This document shows, piece by piece, positions 36,894 to 45,506 of a stretch of 64,000 nt of DNA. The translations under genes were made by a program, and so were the position numbers. The notes beneath the pieces are model-generated. The model saw nothing but the letters and a program-made list of their open reading frames with translations, was not told the DNA's origin and searched no databases. The DNA lies in NCBI RefSeq assembly GCF_000979455.1, contig NZ_JJOY01000038.1, positions 59,656 to 123,655 on the forward strand, written 5' to 3'. Within the stretch, counting starts at the first letter, position 1. The number at the start of each line of letters is the position of its first letter. Source of the DNA: Methanosarcina sp. 2.H.T.1A.6. Its GTDB lineage: Archaea > Halobacteriota > Methanosarcinia > Methanosarcinales > Methanosarcinaceae.

Positions 36894-36955
36894 TGCTTAA
36901 AGAAGCTGCTTAAAGAAGCTACTTAAAGAAGCTGCTTAAAGAAGCTGCTTAAAGG
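36894..36955. repeat. 13-bp tandem repeat reaching into the end of the next gene
   Basis: About 4.8 copies of T(G/A)CTTAAAGAAGC. The stop codon of the minus-strand gene (36949-36951) lies in the last unit, so the repeat may have set the C-terminus. Confidence 0.75.
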
Positions 36956-37641
36956 CATTTTCCCTGCTTCTTTTTTCCCACGGAGTCTTCTGCAGGGCTG
37001 AGGTAGAACTCCCCCTGATTGTCGATTCCATCTATGGTGTTCTTTATAGTTATTGTGTAGTTGCCCGAGGGAAGGGATTTTGTATCATAACTGAATTTGA
37101 AATTCCCTTTCTTGTCAGCTTTTGCAGCTTCGTATTCGGATTCGAACACAAGACTGACATTGCCCTTTGGATTCCCTTTGACATTTCCATCGATTTTCAC
37201 GAAATAGTTCATCCAGGAGGGCACATTCGACTGAGAAATTTTCGCAAAACCGTCTGAGGCATCAGTATGCCTGGAGAACCATCTCCCCTTCTTTACCCTT
37301 ACATTGATGTCCTTTACTTCAATGCAGTCATTTTCTCCACTTGCGTTGACACTAAAGAAACTTTTTCCTCCACGTACAGCCGGGGGGACCTTCAGATTGT
37401 TTATCTGATAAATGTAATTTTTTCCTGAAACCGGAACAAGTTCTTCATGCAAAATGGATACTTCAATTATTTCTTTAGATGCGGCCTCTCCAGATATTTT
37501 TATAACGTCTCCTACGCTGGAATTATCCGGAGATATGCTCCAACTTGTAATATCTGCAGATGCAGGTGCTATTAAGATTCCTGCGGTTGCACAAAACAAG
37601 ATTATCATAAAGAGAGTCTTTCTCTGAAATGCGTATTTCAA
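36949..37641 (-). CDS. Secreted hypothetical protein, beta-rich
   Basis: A 230-residue product with an N-terminal signal peptide (MKYAFQRKTLFMIILFCATAGILIA, cleavage near PASA). The mature part reads as two immunoglobulin-like or carboxypeptidase-regulatory-like beta domains, DITSWSISPDNSSVGDVIKIS... and VSLVFESEYEAAKADKKGNF...SGNYTITIKNT. I recognise no enzyme motif. It ends in a basic tail KKKQGKCL without a PGF anchor. It is convergent with the Hdr operon. It may bind at the cell surface; the role is unknown. Confidence 0.7.
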   Translation of the reverse strand: MKYAFQRKTLFMIILFCATAGILIAPASADITSWSISPDNSSVGDVIKISGEAASKEIIEVSILHEELVPVSGKNYIYQINNLKVPPAVRGGKSFFSVNASGENDCIEVKDINVRVKKGRWFSRHTDASDGFAKISQSNVPSWMNYFVKIDGNVKGNPKGNVSLVFESEYEAAKADKKGNFKFSYDTKSLPSGNYTITIKNTIDGIDNQGEFYLSPAEDSVGKKKQGKCL

Positions 37642-38213
37642 TATAAATCCTCCAATTAATGTTTACCTGGCTCTTCATGCAGATATAATCAATAATATTT
37701 TATGAGTTTGGATTCCTCATAATTATCTTTGAAAAGCATTTTTATTATTAGATCACACTTCATTAGTTTTAAAATTTTTGCTTACACTGAACTGGGGATA
37801 ACACTCTTTAAAACTTTAGACTATTTTGTTTTGACATTGTGTTAATTCAGAAGGGAAAACCGGATAAGATTCCTGGAGCTTTTTCTATAAAATTCGGGAC
37901 CGGGTAAACCATGTAAAACCCTACCAGTGAGACTCTTACCTGTGATATTCTTATAGATCAGATAGAAATCCGAAGGGAAACAACTGCAGTTATTTAAATA
38001 TGAGTAAAAATAAGGGCTTGAAGGAATTGTTGTACTCAGCCGGGTTTCATATATTAAATTTTTAGATATTATTCTTCATTTTTCCGGGGTTTTTGTGAAT
38101 AAAATTTAATTTATTTAATGATAGTTATGGATTTTTGAAGTCTGAGTTTAGTGATCTTAGTTCAGTATGATTAATTCATAAGGCATAAATACTTAGCAGC
38201 AAAAATAGGTACT
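37642..38213. other. AT-rich gap at the left edge of an accessory island
   Basis: No gene or clear element is seen. Composition turns more AT-rich here than on the Hdr side. Confidence 0.5.
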
Positions 38214-38332
38214 GTTGAGTGGTTAACCTTCTGGGATTTATCGCCCTCTACGAGCATGCATACCAAGCCCCAAATGGTATCAAATTTTCTTTCAAAAATA
38301 CTCCCCATATTCTAACCCCCTAACCGCTCAAC
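38214..38332. mobile_element. Small inverted-repeat element, copy 1
   Basis: A 119-bp element begins GTTGAGTGGTTA and ends TAACCGCTCAAC, an inverted repeat with one mismatch. Its interior resembles that of a second copy at 43259-43368 (TCTACGAGCAT against TCCGCGAGCAT). The size and terminal repeats fit a MITE-like element. The two copies lie 5 kb apart in the same orientation. 38333-38653 holds no gene. Confidence 0.6.
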
Positions 38333-38653
38333 ACCCTTTTTTCAGGCACAGGATTTCAAAAAGCATTGTAATATTTCTTTTTTCGGACTGCATAACTCCT
38401 GGTTTCTTCTGTCTATTACTCTCAGTACATACAAAAACCGAAGCTACAGATCTCCTATAAAAATTCAAACCGGCAGTGTGCCGAAAGTTCTGAAAAATCA
38501 CAATTATCAAGAAGTTATTGTATAGAAAATTCAATACGTTTCCAAAATCTGAAAAACAGCTATTTTTTAACCTGAAATGTTGCTACTTCTCTTTATCAGG
38601 TTTGGTTCATCGAGATAAAATGCAAAAGAAGATAAAACTTGTAAATCACTAAT

Positions 38654-39004
38654 TTACTTTTTATATCCAAACTTTTTGTCATATTTTTTATGGTCAATTA
38701 TGTCAAGAACCAGTACGATAATTTCAATGCCTGACTCTCCTGCTGTAAGCGTGTAAAGCATTCTCCAAAAATTAGGAAGCTCCACTCTAAACAGGTTTGT
38801 AATTCCATATCTGGTCCTGTACTCGGCAGGAATCAGTTTTTTGGCAATAGGCTGCCCATAGTGAACATTATCCTTTAGTAGCTCTACTTTCTGAATGAAT
38901 GCGTTAAGGATAACTTCCTCCTGCTTTGAGTCTGCTGCTTTGCTCATGAAATTATGATATACATTTGCAGCCTCTGGAGTAAGAATTACTCTGACAGCTT
39001 TCAT
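38654..39004 (-). CDS. RelE/ParE-like toxin-type protein
   Basis: A 116-residue basic protein. The central pattern YRTRYGITNLFRVELPNFWRMLYTL followed by IVLVLDIIDHKKYDKKFGY resembles the RelE/ParE/HigB toxin fold, where the last strand and a basic C-terminus contact RNA. Its start overlaps the stop of the upstream gene by four bases (ATGA at 39004-39001), the classic layout of a two-gene toxin-antitoxin operon. It lies inside an AT-rich accessory island. Toxicity and target are not shown by sequence. Confidence 0.6.
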   Translation of the reverse strand: MKAVRVILTPEAANVYHNFMSKAADSKQEEVILNAFIQKVELLKDNVHYGQPIAKKLIPAEYRTRYGITNLFRVELPNFWRMLYTLTAGESGIEIIVLVLDIIDHKKYDKKFGYKK

Positions 39005-39279
39005 AGTTCAAGTCCCTGAACCACGGCCTTTCTTAAGTTTTCATTCCTGCTGTGAATCCAGGTTATTCCCTTAAGTCCAACAACAATTTTATTTCCTTGC
39101 TCTAAATAATCCAGAATGACCATCAGTGTATTGTGATTTACCTGCCTTGGCAGCATTCTCTTGAGTTCCGCAACTGTTACAACGCTGTCCGGGCTGTTTT
39201 TAAGAGTATCTTCTACCATAAGAATTGTATTGAGAGTTGGGGAAGGTTTTGCTTTATCAGAACTTGCTGCTTCTGCCAT
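39001..39279 (-). CDS. Winged-helix protein, likely antitoxin partner
   Basis: A 92-residue protein. After a short Ser/Lys-rich start, residues 15-80 form a winged-helix pattern: LNTILMVEDTLKNSPDSV, VTVAELKRMLPRQVNHNTLMVILDYLEQ (recognition helix region) and GNKIVVGLKGITWIH (wing). It is therefore a probable DNA-binding protein. It is the first gene of a pair with the RelE-like protein, with a four-base overlap. It may repress its own promoter, as antitoxins do. Confidence 0.6.
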   Translation of the reverse strand: MAEAASSDKAKPSPTLNTILMVEDTLKNSPDSVVTVAELKRMLPRQVNHNTLMVILDYLEQGNKIVVGLKGITWIHSRNENLRKAVVQGLEL

Positions 39280-39496
39280 TTCTTTGCCTCCGGTAGATTT
39301 GGAATATACTGTAATATTTTGTTTTTTAGTTATTTTTTCATAACAAAAAGTTATTGATTAATAACTAATTGATATTTGTAAATACATGTCTTTTATGGTA
39401 TAAGGTTCATTGGGCCATTCTGAATTATTATAATTCACGATAGCTGCCGGACCGGACATTCAAATCATCACTGGCTGGAACCTCAAATCCCGATAA

Positions 39497-40053
39497 TTGA
39501 TTCGGCGCGGCTCTTGCGGAGAGAGTTTTGCACAAAATGACCCCAGCAAAAACAGCTTAGCCTATGATTTCCAGGAGCCTTTCAGGTTCCTTGTGGATCT
39601 GGCAGTTATCAGCCTGGTTGAAAGTGGAGCTATGGAAAGTAAAGATCTCATAAGGACTGAAAATTACAATCTAAGGCTAAAACCTACAGGAGCCAGAAAG
39701 ATTGTTAATGAATTTTCCAATATGCTGAATAAAAAAGTAAGTTACCAGGGAAAAGAAAGCACATGGAGCTATGTTATCTTTCTGAAAGTAAGGGAATTAG
39801 CCCATTACCTTACAAGCAAGAAGGACAAACTGGTCTTTGTTAAGCCTGAATATGAAATTGAGAGAATTGATTCTTATGATATAAGGCAAAAGATTCTCAA
39901 TATTTCTTATGTTGATTGGAAGAAGTTAGGTTTTCTAAAGGTACTTTGCATTATATGAAACAAAATGCCAAGTCAGATAAACCGTTTACTCTCAATGCTC
40001 ATGTTCTGGACAGAGTAAATAAGTGGGAGGCGTTGGTTTCAAGTCAAAAGTAA
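39497..40053 (+). pseudogene. cas1: cas1 remnant (CRISPR integrase C-terminal part), frameshifted
   Basis: The first frame (39497-39958) reads FAQNDPSKNSLAYDFQEPFR and RTENYNLRLKPTGARKIV, matching the C-terminal domain of Cas1, including the acidic DFQEPFR site. The protein then leaves frame in a run of four Ts at 39931-39934. In the other frame the homology carries on, SKGTLHYMKQNAKSDKPFTL..., to a TAA at 40051-40053. One T deletion explains it. The N-terminal beta domain and the catalytic Glu of Cas1 are missing, so the gene is truncated and broken. No other cas gene and no CRISPR array is present in the window. Confidence 0.8.
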
Positions 40054-40198
40054 AAAACGTATGTTTTTATTGTAAATTGTAAAAACGTAAATTTTACAGT
40101 AATATTGTAAAAAAGGTATCAAGAGAAATTGTATATTTTTCAGTAAAATAGTAAAACGGTATCAATAGAGGTTGTAAAAGGGTTGTAATATTAAAAAT
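40054..40198. repeat. Degenerate ~48-bp tandem repeat after the cas1 relic
   Basis: Two related AT-rich units, each like TTTT(A/T)CAGTAA(T/A)AT(T/A)GTAAAA followed by GGTATCAA(G/T)AGA(A/G), lie side by side. They are too degraded and too dissimilar to be CRISPR repeats. Confidence 0.4.
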
Positions 40199-40377
40199 TG
40201 GCTCTTCGCTGTTTCGAGTGGGTAACTTGCATTCATCCCTAAATGTTGAAGTAGCACATCTAAAATATAGAAACATTTGTTGTTGAAAATCACATTCATT
40301 TTTGATGTTTCTCTTTTTGGCCTGGCTACTTTAGACTAAGCAATTATTTTCAACCCACACAAAACAGCGAAGAGCCA
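40199..40377. mobile_element. 179-bp IS-derived MITE with perfect 16-bp terminal repeats
   Basis: TGGCTCTTCGCTGTTT (40199-40214) is exactly complementary to AAACAGCGAAGAGCCA (40362-40377), and weaker pairing goes on inward (GTGGGT with ACCCAC). GGCTCTTC-type ends resemble those of ISL3-family elements. Only 147 bases without a transposase lie between them, so this is a non-autonomous relic. No exact target duplication was found in the AT-rich flanks. 40378-40472 holds no gene. Confidence 0.75.
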
Positions 40378-40472
40378 TTAAATTTCATATCTCTTAGTAA
40401 AATTTGATAATATAGTTCAATATGGAGAGAGTTAAAGCTTGGAAAAACTTGGTTTTATTAATCATTGACAAA

Positions 40473-41864
40473 TTAACTATTGAAATTTAATTTTTTGGAT
40501 TTTATCATTATAACTAAACTCAACAGCATTAAAATAATAATAATTAGTAATGTCGGTAAGACAAATTCAAATCTTGTTGGAATCAAGTAAACAGTTGTAA
40601 CTATTAAAAAGAGAATGATTCCTAGCCACTTATTTGGTTTGTTTACAAAGTATTTGTTGTTGCTACACTTGCAGAGTATATGTAATATGAAAAATCCTGA
40701 TACGTATAAATAGAAAAGAATAGATGTAAATAAACTTGACCAATAAAATATTCCTACCCATGCCATTTTCCCATTAAAAGTAATAGCATCTAAAAAAATA
40801 GTTAGATCACCATTTAACATTGGAACTAAAAGATAAATAAGACTCGATGTCAATAGGTCTAAAAATATAAATAAAACCAATGTTCCCTTCGATCCTGATA
40901 TTGCTTTGTTTAACATATAGCGGGTTTCCAATATACTAAGAGAATCGGCAAGTACATTTAGAAAGAAAAATGGAACGAAATTATATAAAAAGAAACGATT
41001 CTCTTTTAGAAGTGGTAATATTAAATTATATTTAAATACAGAACAAAGTACAATTGTAATAAATGAGCTTATTATTACAATTAATGGTGATATTTTAAAA
41101 AATGATTTATATTTTTCCATAGCTGAAAAAACAATATACATATAAGCAGCAGGGAAAAAGAAAACGGCGACGATAATTAAACTGATTAAACCATAAAACT
41201 TTATGAATTCAGTATATCCTAGATGGAAGATGGGTATATCGGGAAAACCACTACTTGTTATTAACGATTCAGGGGCTAGTTGAATTATTATACCCATTGT
41301 TAAAAAAAAGATACCAAAAGACATTGCCCAACACATACTTGCAAAAACACATTTTTTTAAAGAAATTTTTTCATTTCGATATTCGCTATAAGGTTTGTTT
41401 TTTAACTTTAACTTGTGTTTTATAAAATATGTTAGCTGATCATATAAATTGTCAAGGGTTGGGATGCTTTCTTTAAATCCTATTGAACCACCAAATGTAC
41501 TTAAAATAGCCATAAGAGAGCCAAATACTAAACTAATTGATAAAACCTGTATTGTGTTGACGTATTTATCGGTAGCTCCGAATATGCTGAATAAAAACAC
41601 AATTCCCCAATAAATAAAAATAGAAACCCACAAAAAATTAGAGAATGCAGGGTGTTTGAAGGTGTCAGAATAATATTTATCGAATATATCAATAAATATT
41701 TGACAAACGTTTTTTATATCGGAATAACTAAAGCGGGTACTCTGTTTGAGAACATTTTTCATATTTATATTCACTAAGTCATCTTCCTCGTTAAAAAGCT
41801 GAGCATAAGCTATACATAGAGTAGCAATAAAACCATAAAATGTAAAATTGAATATCATATGCAC
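40473..41864 (-). CDS. Multi-pass membrane protein, unknown
   Basis: A 463-residue AT-rich gene coding for about ten hydrophobic segments, for example FLWVSIFIYWGIVFLFSIFG, FGIFFLTMGIIIQLA, LILPLL..., WLGIILFLIVTTVYLIP and LPTLLIIIILMLLSLVIMI. No family motif is recognised. The loop around residues 130-170 is charged and probably cytoplasmic. It follows another unknown membrane-protein gene (41898-42758) by 33 bases in the same direction, so the two probably form an operon. High A+T and rare-codon content unlike the core genes suggest acquisition by transfer. Confidence 0.65.
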   Translation of the reverse strand: MHMIFNFTFYGFIATLCIAYAQLFNEEDDLVNINMKNVLKQSTRFSYSDIKNVCQIFIDIFDKYYSDTFKHPAFSNFLWVSIFIYWGIVFLFSIFGATDKYVNTIQVLSISLVFGSLMAILSTFGGSIGFKESIPTLDNLYDQLTYFIKHKLKLKNKPYSEYRNEKISLKKCVFASMCWAMSFGIFFLTMGIIIQLAPESLITSSGFPDIPIFHLGYTEFIKFYGLISLIIVAVFFFPAAYMYIVFSAMEKYKSFFKISPLIVIISSFITIVLCSVFKYNLILPLLKENRFFLYNFVPFFFLNVLADSLSILETRYMLNKAISGSKGTLVLFIFLDLLTSSLIYLLVPMLNGDLTIFLDAITFNGKMAWVGIFYWSSLFTSILFYLYVSGFFILHILCKCSNNKYFVNKPNKWLGIILFLIVTTVYLIPTRFEFVLPTLLIIIILMLLSLVIMIKSKKLNFNS

Positions 41865-41897
41865 TCTACAATAATTCTTCTGATTTTTTCTTTTATA

Positions 41898-42758
41898 TTA
41901 TACTGATAAATAGAATGTATAAACTGAGTTTATTTGCTTATATTTTGTATTTTCGAATCTTAAATTATAATATCCAGGATCTAATGATGTTGTATTGATA
42001 TCAATTTTATATTTTCCTGCATCAATTGCTTTTCCAGTCAAACATCCGCTGGATTTTAATGTATTATTTATTTGATTTTTTGAATCTCTTGAATTTAAAT
42101 TTAAAGAAGATATTTCTTTTAAGTCTCCAGGCTTTTCACTTGATACTGTTATACACAAACCAGTATCCGGTCCTCCCATATTTACAAGAGTGCTAACCAG
42201 TGATCCGATTTTATACTCCGAATCAATATCACAAGATACACGTCCAATAGTTAGATTTCCATCATAAGAAGTTACAGATAGTGTACAAAAAAATATAAAA
42301 CAAAAAAAACTAAGAAAAACAACAAACGTTCTTATTACCCCGATTATATCATTTACATCCTGATAATAATCATCAGGTAATTTAATATAACCATTAAATC
42401 TTAAACTAACTAAAAATAATAAAACTGCTATTAAAAATAATACTATTGTCCAAGTAATTACGTCCATCTTAGTAGGTGCGTTTATTTGTGAAGGCCCCAT
42501 AATATCTAACCGTGGAACCACCAAAAATTCTGCCCAAAAAATAAAAGCAATAACAAATATCAATAAAGAGTGATTTTTAAATAAACCGTATTTAAATCTA
42601 TATCTATTAATCACATAAAATATTATAAAGATTATAAGAAATGTGATAAAATAAGGATACCATTTTCCTAAGTAAATATAGAGATGCTGAGGAATAGGAT
42701 AATTTGGAAAATAAGTTATAAATTTGACTATAGATTCAAGAATTTGAACATAATCCAT
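41898..42758 (-). CDS. Membrane protein with C-terminal extracytoplasmic domain, unknown
   Basis: A 286-residue product with four hydrophobic segments in the first 170 residues (WYPYFITFLIIFIIFYVI, LLIFVIAFIFWAEFLVV, ITWTIVLFLIAVLLFLVSL, TFVVFLSFFCFIFFCTLSV). A soluble, beta-rich domain of about 115 residues follows with two cysteines (GLCITVSS and SSGCLTG). The latter probably faces outward. No family is recognised. It is the first gene of a two-gene unit with 40473-41864 and shares its AT-rich composition. Confidence 0.65.
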   Translation of the reverse strand: MDYVQILESIVKFITYFPNYPIPQHLYIYLGKWYPYFITFLIIFIIFYVINRYRFKYGLFKNHSLLIFVIAFIFWAEFLVVPRLDIMGPSQINAPTKMDVITWTIVLFLIAVLLFLVSLRFNGYIKLPDDYYQDVNDIIGVIRTFVVFLSFFCFIFFCTLSVTSYDGNLTIGRVSCDIDSEYKIGSLVSTLVNMGGPDTGLCITVSSEKPGDLKEISSLNLNSRDSKNQINNTLKSSGCLTGKAIDAGKYKIDINTTSLDPGYYNLRFENTKYKQINSVYTFYLSV

Positions 42759-43258
42759 AAGCTCGGTCCTTCTAATTATAGTCGATTAAATCTATTTGTT
42801 AATAACTTTTTCGATATTCGTCTGAGTCAACGCTGTACCTATTTTTAATTTCTGTTATAATATTCTTTTAAAAACACATTTGTTTCAAAAATTATAGAGA
42901 TATACAAATTATAGCCAATTACCGCAGTAGATGCAAACTATGTAGAACTTTTTACAGCATTTTGTAAAAAGAGAAATAGTTTTATTTATATTAACATATT
43001 AAATCAAAAATTGTAGAAAAAGAGTTTTTTTAGTTGAGGCAATTTTTAAATTTATGATTGTGCATAACTCCTACAAAAGCGTACACTTTTTTTGAGTTAC
43101 CTATATCCCATTGAATTAGTGCGAGGGATGTAATCGAATCTTTTGAATTGAAGCAAAAAAACAGGCACTCCTTAAATTAATCAAGGGTGCGATATATCGT
43201 CCTTACCCAATTAAGTAGAAAAAATTCTAAAAAATAGTTCGCGAGAAAATTATTGAAC
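42759..43258. other. AT-rich gap inside the island
   Basis: No gene or clear motif is seen; this includes the presumed promoter of the two membrane-protein genes. Confidence 0.5.
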
Positions 43259-43368
43259 GTTGAGTGGGTTCTGGCGAGTAATTATGCCTCCGCGAGCATT
43301 ATACTTTAACCCGAGTACCATTTTTTTCAGTTTCGATATTCCAGTATCTTTTCCGGAACCCGCTCAAC
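43259..43368. mobile_element. Small inverted-repeat element, copy 2
   Basis: A 110-bp element begins GTTGAGTGGGTTCTGG and ends CCGGAACCCGCTCAAC, a 16-bp inverted repeat with two mismatches. Its interior is related to copy 1 (38214-38332) in the same orientation. It closes the AT-rich island; the next gene is the core gene cobQ. Confidence 0.65.
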
Positions 43369-43504
43369 ACCTATTTTGAATTATACCTCAACTCCAGCTT
43401 TTTTCAGGTAAAATTGCTATAAAGGCTTCAGGTACTGCGGAATAAGCAGCACCTGTTTGAGCGTGTTTCCGGTAATTTATTTCTCTTTGCGGGGGAGGGG
43501 ATTT

Positions 43505-44962
43505 TCAGACCCCTGAAATCTCGTAGAACTTTTCCATGTCAATGTTTTGCTCAAATACACTTGCGAGTTCGTCATAGGCGTCTTTTTCGCTTACGATCTC
43601 TTCAGGCGTGTACTCAAGCCCTTTTTTCTCGCAGAGATATTGAACAAGGGCATTTCTTATATTTCCGTTATCAAAGAGGCCGTGAAGATATGTGCCGATT
43701 ACCAGGCCTTCTTCATCAATAGCTCCGTCGTCTCCGAAAACGGTGCGGGCTGAATCCGTAACTCCCATGTGGATCTCGTAACCTTTTATCTCTTCACCGT
43801 CAATGGGGTTCAGGATGGGACCGTGGCCGTTAACTTTCTTTGTTACCTGGACTGTTCTCTTTTCATAGGCTCCGAATCTGGTCCCTATATCCAGGAGGCC
43901 GAGGCCTTCAAATTCGGCTTCGACTCCATTTTCCACTCCGGAATCAAAGATGGTCCTGCCAAGCATCTGGTAACCGCCGCAGATCCCGAAGATTGGGATT
44001 TTTCCTTTGAAGGCCCGGATTTTTTTGTCCATGCCGCTTGCCCTGAGGTCGAGAAGGTCATTGACCGTGTTCTTCGTGCCGGGGATCATGATCGCATCAG
44101 GGGTTCCGAGTTCTTCGTCAATGTCTACGTAACGGACTTTTACGAGCCCCTCAAGGGGTTCGAAGTCCGTAAAGTTTGAGATCCTGGGCAGGCGGATAAC
44201 TGCGATTTCAATTTCTTTTTCTGTCTTTGAACCTTCTTTATCCCCGAGTGAGACCGAATCTTCTGAGGGGATGCGGAGCTTGAAATGGGGAAGGACTCCG
44301 AGCACCGGGATTCCGGTTTTTTCCTCAAGCTGCTTAAGTCCGGGCCTCAGGATTTCAGGGTCTCCCCTGAACTTATTGATTATAAGCCCTTTGACGTTCT
44401 TTTTTACATCTTCGGGCAGAAGGGCAACCGTGCCGTAAAGGCTTGCAAACACGCCTCCCCTTTCAATATCCCCTACAAGGATTATGGGAGCCTGAGTGAG
44501 CCTGGCAGTACCTATATTTACGATATCCCTTTCATAGAGGTTGATCTCTGCAGCCCCTCCGGCTCCTTCCATAACAATGATGTCGTGTTCTTTCCAGAGC
44601 CTTTCGAGAGCCCCTTTAAGGACTGCATGCATCTCCTCAATGGAATCGTAATACTCGCCTGCACTCTTGTCAGCATAGGGTTCGCCCAGCAGGATTACCT
44701 GGGAAACACGGTCCCCTTTTGGCTTCAGGAGGACAGGGTTCATGTCCGCAGTAGGTTCGACACCTGCGGCTTTTGCCTGGATTGCCTGTGCAATCCCGAT
44801 TTCCTTTCCGTCTTTTGTGATCCAGGAATTCAGGCTCATGTTCTGGGCCTTGAAGGGGGCAACCCTGTAGCTTCTGGACAGGATCCTGCATATGGCAGTC
44901 ACAACTGAACTTTTACCAACATGAGATGCGGTTCCCAGGATTAAGAGGCTTTTCTTCTCCAT
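43505..44962 (-). CDS. cobQ: Cobyric acid synthase
   Basis: A 485-residue CobQ/CbiP, which amidates adenosylcobyrinic acid a,c-diamide at four positions with glutamine and ATP in corrinoid synthesis. The N-terminal ATPase domain shows LLILGTASHVGKSSVVTAICR, FKAQNMSLNSW and VMEGAGGAAEINL. The C-terminal class-I-like amidotransferase domain has PIFGICGGYQMLG with the Cys and GTYLHGLFDN with the His. ATG 44962 is preferred since AAGGT lies nine bases before it; ATG 44971 is nearly on top of that site. Corrinoids are needed by the methyltransferases of methanogenesis. Confidence 0.95.
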   Translation of the reverse strand: MEKKSLLILGTASHVGKSSVVTAICRILSRSYRVAPFKAQNMSLNSWITKDGKEIGIAQAIQAKAAGVEPTADMNPVLLKPKGDRVSQVILLGEPYADKSAGEYYDSIEEMHAVLKGALERLWKEHDIIVMEGAGGAAEINLYERDIVNIGTARLTQAPIILVGDIERGGVFASLYGTVALLPEDVKKNVKGLIINKFRGDPEILRPGLKQLEEKTGIPVLGVLPHFKLRIPSEDSVSLGDKEGSKTEKEIEIAVIRLPRISNFTDFEPLEGLVKVRYVDIDEELGTPDAIMIPGTKNTVNDLLDLRASGMDKKIRAFKGKIPIFGICGGYQMLGRTIFDSGVENGVEAEFEGLGLLDIGTRFGAYEKRTVQVTKKVNGHGPILNPIDGEEIKGYEIHMGVTDSARTVFGDDGAIDEEGLVIGTYLHGLFDNGNIRNALVQYLCEKKGLEYTPEEIVSEKDAYDELASVFEQNIDMEKFYEISGV

Positions 44963-45219
44963 TTTTACCATACCTTCTGGTCGAACACGTGTTTTTTATA
45001 TAATTCAGGTGGAACTAAAAATATCATTAAAACCGACAGTGAGATTTTTGTTCTCAGGGTAATAAATCAAGTAAACTTGCTTAGATTAAATAATTGTCTT
45101 CTTATACTTCAACTAAAGAATAAATACTTTCGGATTCGCTGCAGGTTTTGTTTATTTAGTTCAAAAAATTATTTATTTCTCAAATTTTTTATCTGCTCAA
45201 CCATCTTTCCTTTAATCTT

Positions 45220-45260
45220 TATTTTGTGACCCCCTATTAACCGGTTGATTATCCCTAAAT
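45220..45260 (+). repeat. Fragment of the composite repeat
   Basis: The sequence TGTGACCCCCTATTAACCGGTTGATTATCC resembles only the left end of copies A to C. The rest of the composite repeat is absent. Confidence 0.3.
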
Positions 45261-45395
45261 TTCTGGCTTCTGATTTTTTCTCTGTTATTTCAGGCTTCTA
45301 ATTTTTTCTCTGTTATTTCTGGCTTCTGATTTTTTATCTGTTATTTCAGGCTTCTGTTTTTCTCTGTTATTTCAGGCTCTGATTTTTCTCTGTTT
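45261..45395. repeat. 28-bp tandem repeat upstream of a surface-protein gene
   Basis: Nearly five copies of GGCTTCTGATTTTTTCTCTG plus TTATTTCA, with the last unit two bases shorter. It fills the divergent spacer between cobQ and the PGF-CTERM protein gene. The rest of 44972-45506 shows no gene. Confidence 0.85.
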
Positions 45396-45506
45396 CTACT
45401 TGCGGGCTGGAGAGAATAATATGTTAATCCATATGTTTATCCGGCTGCATTTCGTTTAAATAAGATCAGAACAATCTTTTTGTTATTGAATCGGGGAAAA
45501 AAGACC

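Noticed and set aside
39931..39934. Programmed frameshift in cas1
   Set aside because: The N-terminal domain is missing as well, so simple decay is the better explanation than recoding.
40054..40198. AT-rich repeats next to the cas1 relic as a CRISPR array
   Set aside because: Only two degenerate units, no constant repeat and no unique spacers of regular length.
44972..45260. Cobalamin riboswitch upstream of cobQ
   Set aside because: No B12-box-like sequence seen, and such riboswitches are not expected in these archaea.
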